A DNA stretch of 64,000 nt from Curtobacterium sp. MCSS17_007 (GTDB lineage: Bacteria > Actinomycetota > Actinomycetes > Actinomycetales > Microbacteriaceae), in the NCBI RefSeq assembly GCF_003234175.2, contig NZ_CP126257.1, positions 1,984,001 through 2,048,000 on the forward strand. The letters are read 5' to 3'. Position numbers and translations under genes: made by a program. Below, one piece after another: positions 61,949 to 64,000 of the stretch; within the stretch, counting starts at the first letter, position 1; every line of letters starts with the position of its first letter. The notes under the pieces are model-generated. The model made no database searches. It was given only the letters and a program-made list of their open reading frames with translations, and was not told where the DNA came from.

Positions 61949-62545
61949 TTACTTCACCGGCAATGTCTTCGGCCGCCATCGGGAGCGGCGGGATTCGAAC
62001 TCCGTGATCGCGGTCTCGTCACGGAGGGTGAGCCCGATGTCGTCGAGCCCTTCCATCAACCGCCAACGAGTGTAGGCGTCGATCTCGAAGGGCACGTCCA
62101 CCGCGCCGAGCGACACGCGCTGGGTGACCAGGTCGACCGTCGCCTGCGCCCCCGGCTGCCGCTCGATCTCGGCCCAGAGCCGCTCGACTTCCGATTCGGT
62201 CACGATCGCGGTGACCAGGCCCTGCTTGCCCGCGTTGCCCTTGAAGATGTCCGCGAAGCGACTCGAGACGACGACGCGGAAGCCGAAGTCGCGGAGCGCC
62301 CAGACGGCGTGCTCGCGGCTCGACCCGGTGCCGAAGTCCGGGCCGGCGACCAGCACCTGCGCGCCCTGGTACGCGGGCTGGTTGAGCACGAAGTCGGGGT
62401 CCTGGCGCCACCCGGCGAACAGGGCGTCCTCGAAGCCGGTCTTCGTGACCCGCTTCAGGTAGACCGCGGGGATGATCTGGTCGGTGTCGACGTTCGAGCG
62501 TTGCAGCGGCGCGGCGATCCCGGTGACGGTGGTGATCTTGTCCAT
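61949..62545 (-). CDS. leuD: 3-isopropylmalate dehydratase small subunit
   Basis: A 198-residue subunit of the leucine-pathway isomerase. The swivelling-domain motif [17 protein letters not shown] is present. The ATG at 62545 overlaps the leuC stop (TGATG). Works as a LeuC-LeuD heterodimer. Confidence 0.96.
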   Translation of the reverse strand: MDKITTVTGIAAPLQRSNVDTDQIIPAVYLKRVTKTGFEDALFAGWRQDPDFVLNQPAYQGAQVLVAGPDFGTGSSREHAVWALRDFGFRVVVSSRFADIFKGNAGKQGLVTAIVTESEVERLWAEIERQPGAQATVDLVTQRVSLGAVDVPFEIDAYTRWRLMEGLDDIGLTLRDETAITEFESRRSRWRPKTLPVK

Positions 62546-64000
62546 CAGATGGTCCCCTCGGTGGTCGTGGTCGCGGTCTCGGTGTCGGTCACGGACGCCA
62601 GCGCGTCGTCGGTCTCCAGGTCCCACGGGCTCGAGAGCGTCCCGCGGACGGCGGTCGCGGCGGCGACGAGCGGGGACACCAGGTGCGTGCGCCCGCCCTT
62701 GCCCTGGCGTCCCTCGAAGTTGCGGTTCGAGGTGCTCGCGCAGCGTTCCCCCGGCGCGAGCTGGTCGGGGTTCATGCCGAGGCACATCGAGCAACCGGCG
62801 AACCGCCACTCGGCGCCGAACTCGGTGAAGACCTCGTCGAGCCCCTCGGCCTCGGCCTCGAGCCGCACACGGGCGGACCCCGGGACCACCATGACGCGCA
62901 CACCGTCGGCCTTCTTGCGGCCCTTGATGATCGACGCGAAGGCCCGGAGGTCCTCGATGCGCGAGTTCGTGCAGGACCCCATGAAGACCGCGTCGACGGC
63001 GATGTCCTTCATCGGGGTACCGGCCTGCAGGTCCATGTACTCCAGGGCGCGGGACGCCGCGGCCTGGTCGTTGGGGTCGGCGTAGGTCGACGGGTCGGGG
63101 ACGGTCTCGGAGAGCGAGACGCCCTGGCCGGGGTTGGTGCCCCAGGTGACGAAGGGCTCGAGTTCGTCGGCGTCGATGAAGACCTCGGCGTCGAACACGG
63201 CGTCGTCGTCGGTGGCCAGCGTGTCCCAGTACGCGACGGCGTCGTCCCAGTCCTGGCCCGTCGGGGCGTGGTCGCGGCCCTGGACGTAGTCGTACGTGGT
63301 CTGGTCGGGCGCGACCATGCCCGCGCGGGCACCGGCCTCGATCGACATGTTGCAGATCGTCATGCGGCCCTCCATCGAGAGGGACCGGATCGCCGAGCCG
63401 CGGTACTCGAGCACGTAGCCCTGCCCGCCGCCGGTGCCGATCTTCGCGATGACGGCCAGGATGATGTCCTTCGCGGTGACGCCGGGGCGCAGCGTGCCCT
63501 CGACGGTGATCGCCATCGTCTTGAACGGCTTCAGCGGCAGGGTCTGCGTCGCCAGGACGTGCTCGACCTCACTCGTGCCGATGCCGAACGCCATCGCGCC
63601 GAACGCGCCGTGGGTGGAGGTGTGCGAGTCGCCGCACACGACGGTGATGCCGGGCATCGTCAGGCCGAGCTGCGGGCCGACCACGTGCACGATCCCCTGC
63701 TCCTTGTCGCCCAGGGAGTGCAGACGGACGCCGAACTCCGCGCAGTTGCGACGCAGGGTCTCGATCTGGGTGCGGCTCGTCGGGTCCGCGATCGGCCGGT
63801 CGATCGCGAGGGTCGGGGTGTTGTGGTCCTCGGTCGCGATCGTCAGGTCGAGGCGGCGCACCGGGCGTCCCGCCTGGCGCAGGCCGTCGAACGCCTGGGG
63901 GCTGGTGACCTCGTGCACGAGGTGCAGGTCGATGTAGAGGAGGTCCGGGTTCCCGTCCTCGCCCTTGACCACGACGTGGTCGTCCCACACCTTCTCGGCG
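62545..64000 (-). CDS. leuC: 3-isopropylmalate dehydratase large subunit (5' end beyond the window)
   Basis: At least 484 residues of the iron-sulfur subunit. The cluster cysteines are in [12 protein letters not shown] and [15 protein letters not shown]. The frame stays open to the right edge ([16 protein letters not shown]), so the start lies a few codons outside. Coupled to leuD. Confidence 0.95.
   Translation of the reverse strand, partial: AEKVWDDHVVVKGEDGNPDLLYIDLHLVHEVTSPQAFDGLRQAGRPVRRLDLTIATEDHNTPTLAIDRPIADPTSRTQIETLRRNCAEFGVRLHSLGDKEQGIVHVVGPQLGLTMPGITVVCGDSHTSTHGAFGAMAFGIGTSEVEHVLATQTLPLKPFKTMAITVEGTLRPGVTAKDIILAVIAKIGTGGGQGYVLEYRGSAIRSLSMEGRMTICNMSIEAGARAGMVAPDQTTYDYVQGRDHAPTGQDWDDAVAYWDTLATDDDAVFDAEVFIDADELEPFVTWGTNPGQGVSLSETVPDPSTYADPNDQAAASRALEYMDLQAGTPMKDIAVDAVFMGSCTNSRIEDLRAFASIIKGRKKADGVRVMVVPGSARVRLEAEAEGLDEVFTEFGAEWRFAGCSMCLGMNPDQLAPGERCASTSNRNFEGRQGKGGRTHLVSPLVAAATAVRGTLSSPWDLETDDALASVTDTETATTTTEGTI

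Noticed and set aside
1..64000. CRISPR array, insertion sequences or rRNA genes
   Set aside because: No regularly spaced repeats, transposase genes or rRNA segments were seen.

Overview
The window joins two very different pieces of DNA. Positions 1 to about 29,210 are the right-hand part of an integrated tailed phage (siphovirus-like, with a Mu-type head module), moderately GC-rich with AT-rich regulatory gaps. Positions about 29,210-64,000 are a GC-rich actinobacterial chromosome. Its gene set and order (rpsP-khpA-rimM-trmD, rplS-lepB-rnhB-DUF2469, lsr2, comM, smc-mutM-rnc-rpmF, murA-leuCD) fit Microbacteriaceae, perhaps Curtobacterium. The genus is an inference; no rRNA is present to confirm it.

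Prophage. Structural genes run leftward from about 15.6 kb to position 1: an RHH regulator, a DNA adenine methyltransferase and an HNH nuclease, then small and large terminase, portal, F-like head protein, protease with nested scaffold, cement protein, capsid, connector, tail completion, tail tube, tail chaperones with a -1 frameshift, and the start of the tape measure, which leaves the window. Two paralogous membrane-protein genes sit on the opposite strand between head and tail modules, behind a bidirectional terminator. From 15.7 to 20 kb there are small accessory genes in both directions (membrane proteins, a PH-domain-like protein, a CAP/SCP protein). A replication-relaxation-family gene at 20.1-20.8 kb lies beside the rightward early operon (21.2-27.6 kb: ERF annealing protein, HTH proteins, ArdC-like antirestriction protein, PD-(D/E)XK nuclease with zinc ribbon, DUF3846). 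A small-gene cluster and one more membrane gene reach the attachment junction. Integrase, lysis genes and attL are not in the window and should lie to the left.

The phage is integrated inside comM: the chromosomal 5' part (29,173-30,132) reads normally to residue ~307 and then runs into phage sequence and a stop. Nine prophage genes appear to be leaderless, with a -10 hexamer ending 6 or 7 bases before the start codon. A multi-branched structured region at 25,822-26,171 between early genes is the best candidate for an undescribed non-coding RNA.

Chromosome. The rest is housekeeping: protein export (ffh, ftsY, lepB), ribosome and tRNA maturation (rplS, rpmF, rpsP, trmD, rimM, khpA, rsmD, rnc), DNA maintenance (smc, recG, mutM, rnhB), lipoate (lipA, lipB), cell wall and lipid precursors (murA, ddl, gpsA, plsC), CoA, thiamine and leucine synthesis. 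Many neighbours overlap by GTGA/ATGA. Four convergent gene pairs are separated by the same long covarying hairpin, and a TerC-family gene carries a yybP-ykoY-type (manganese) riboswitch with a visible alternative pairing over its ribosome binding site.
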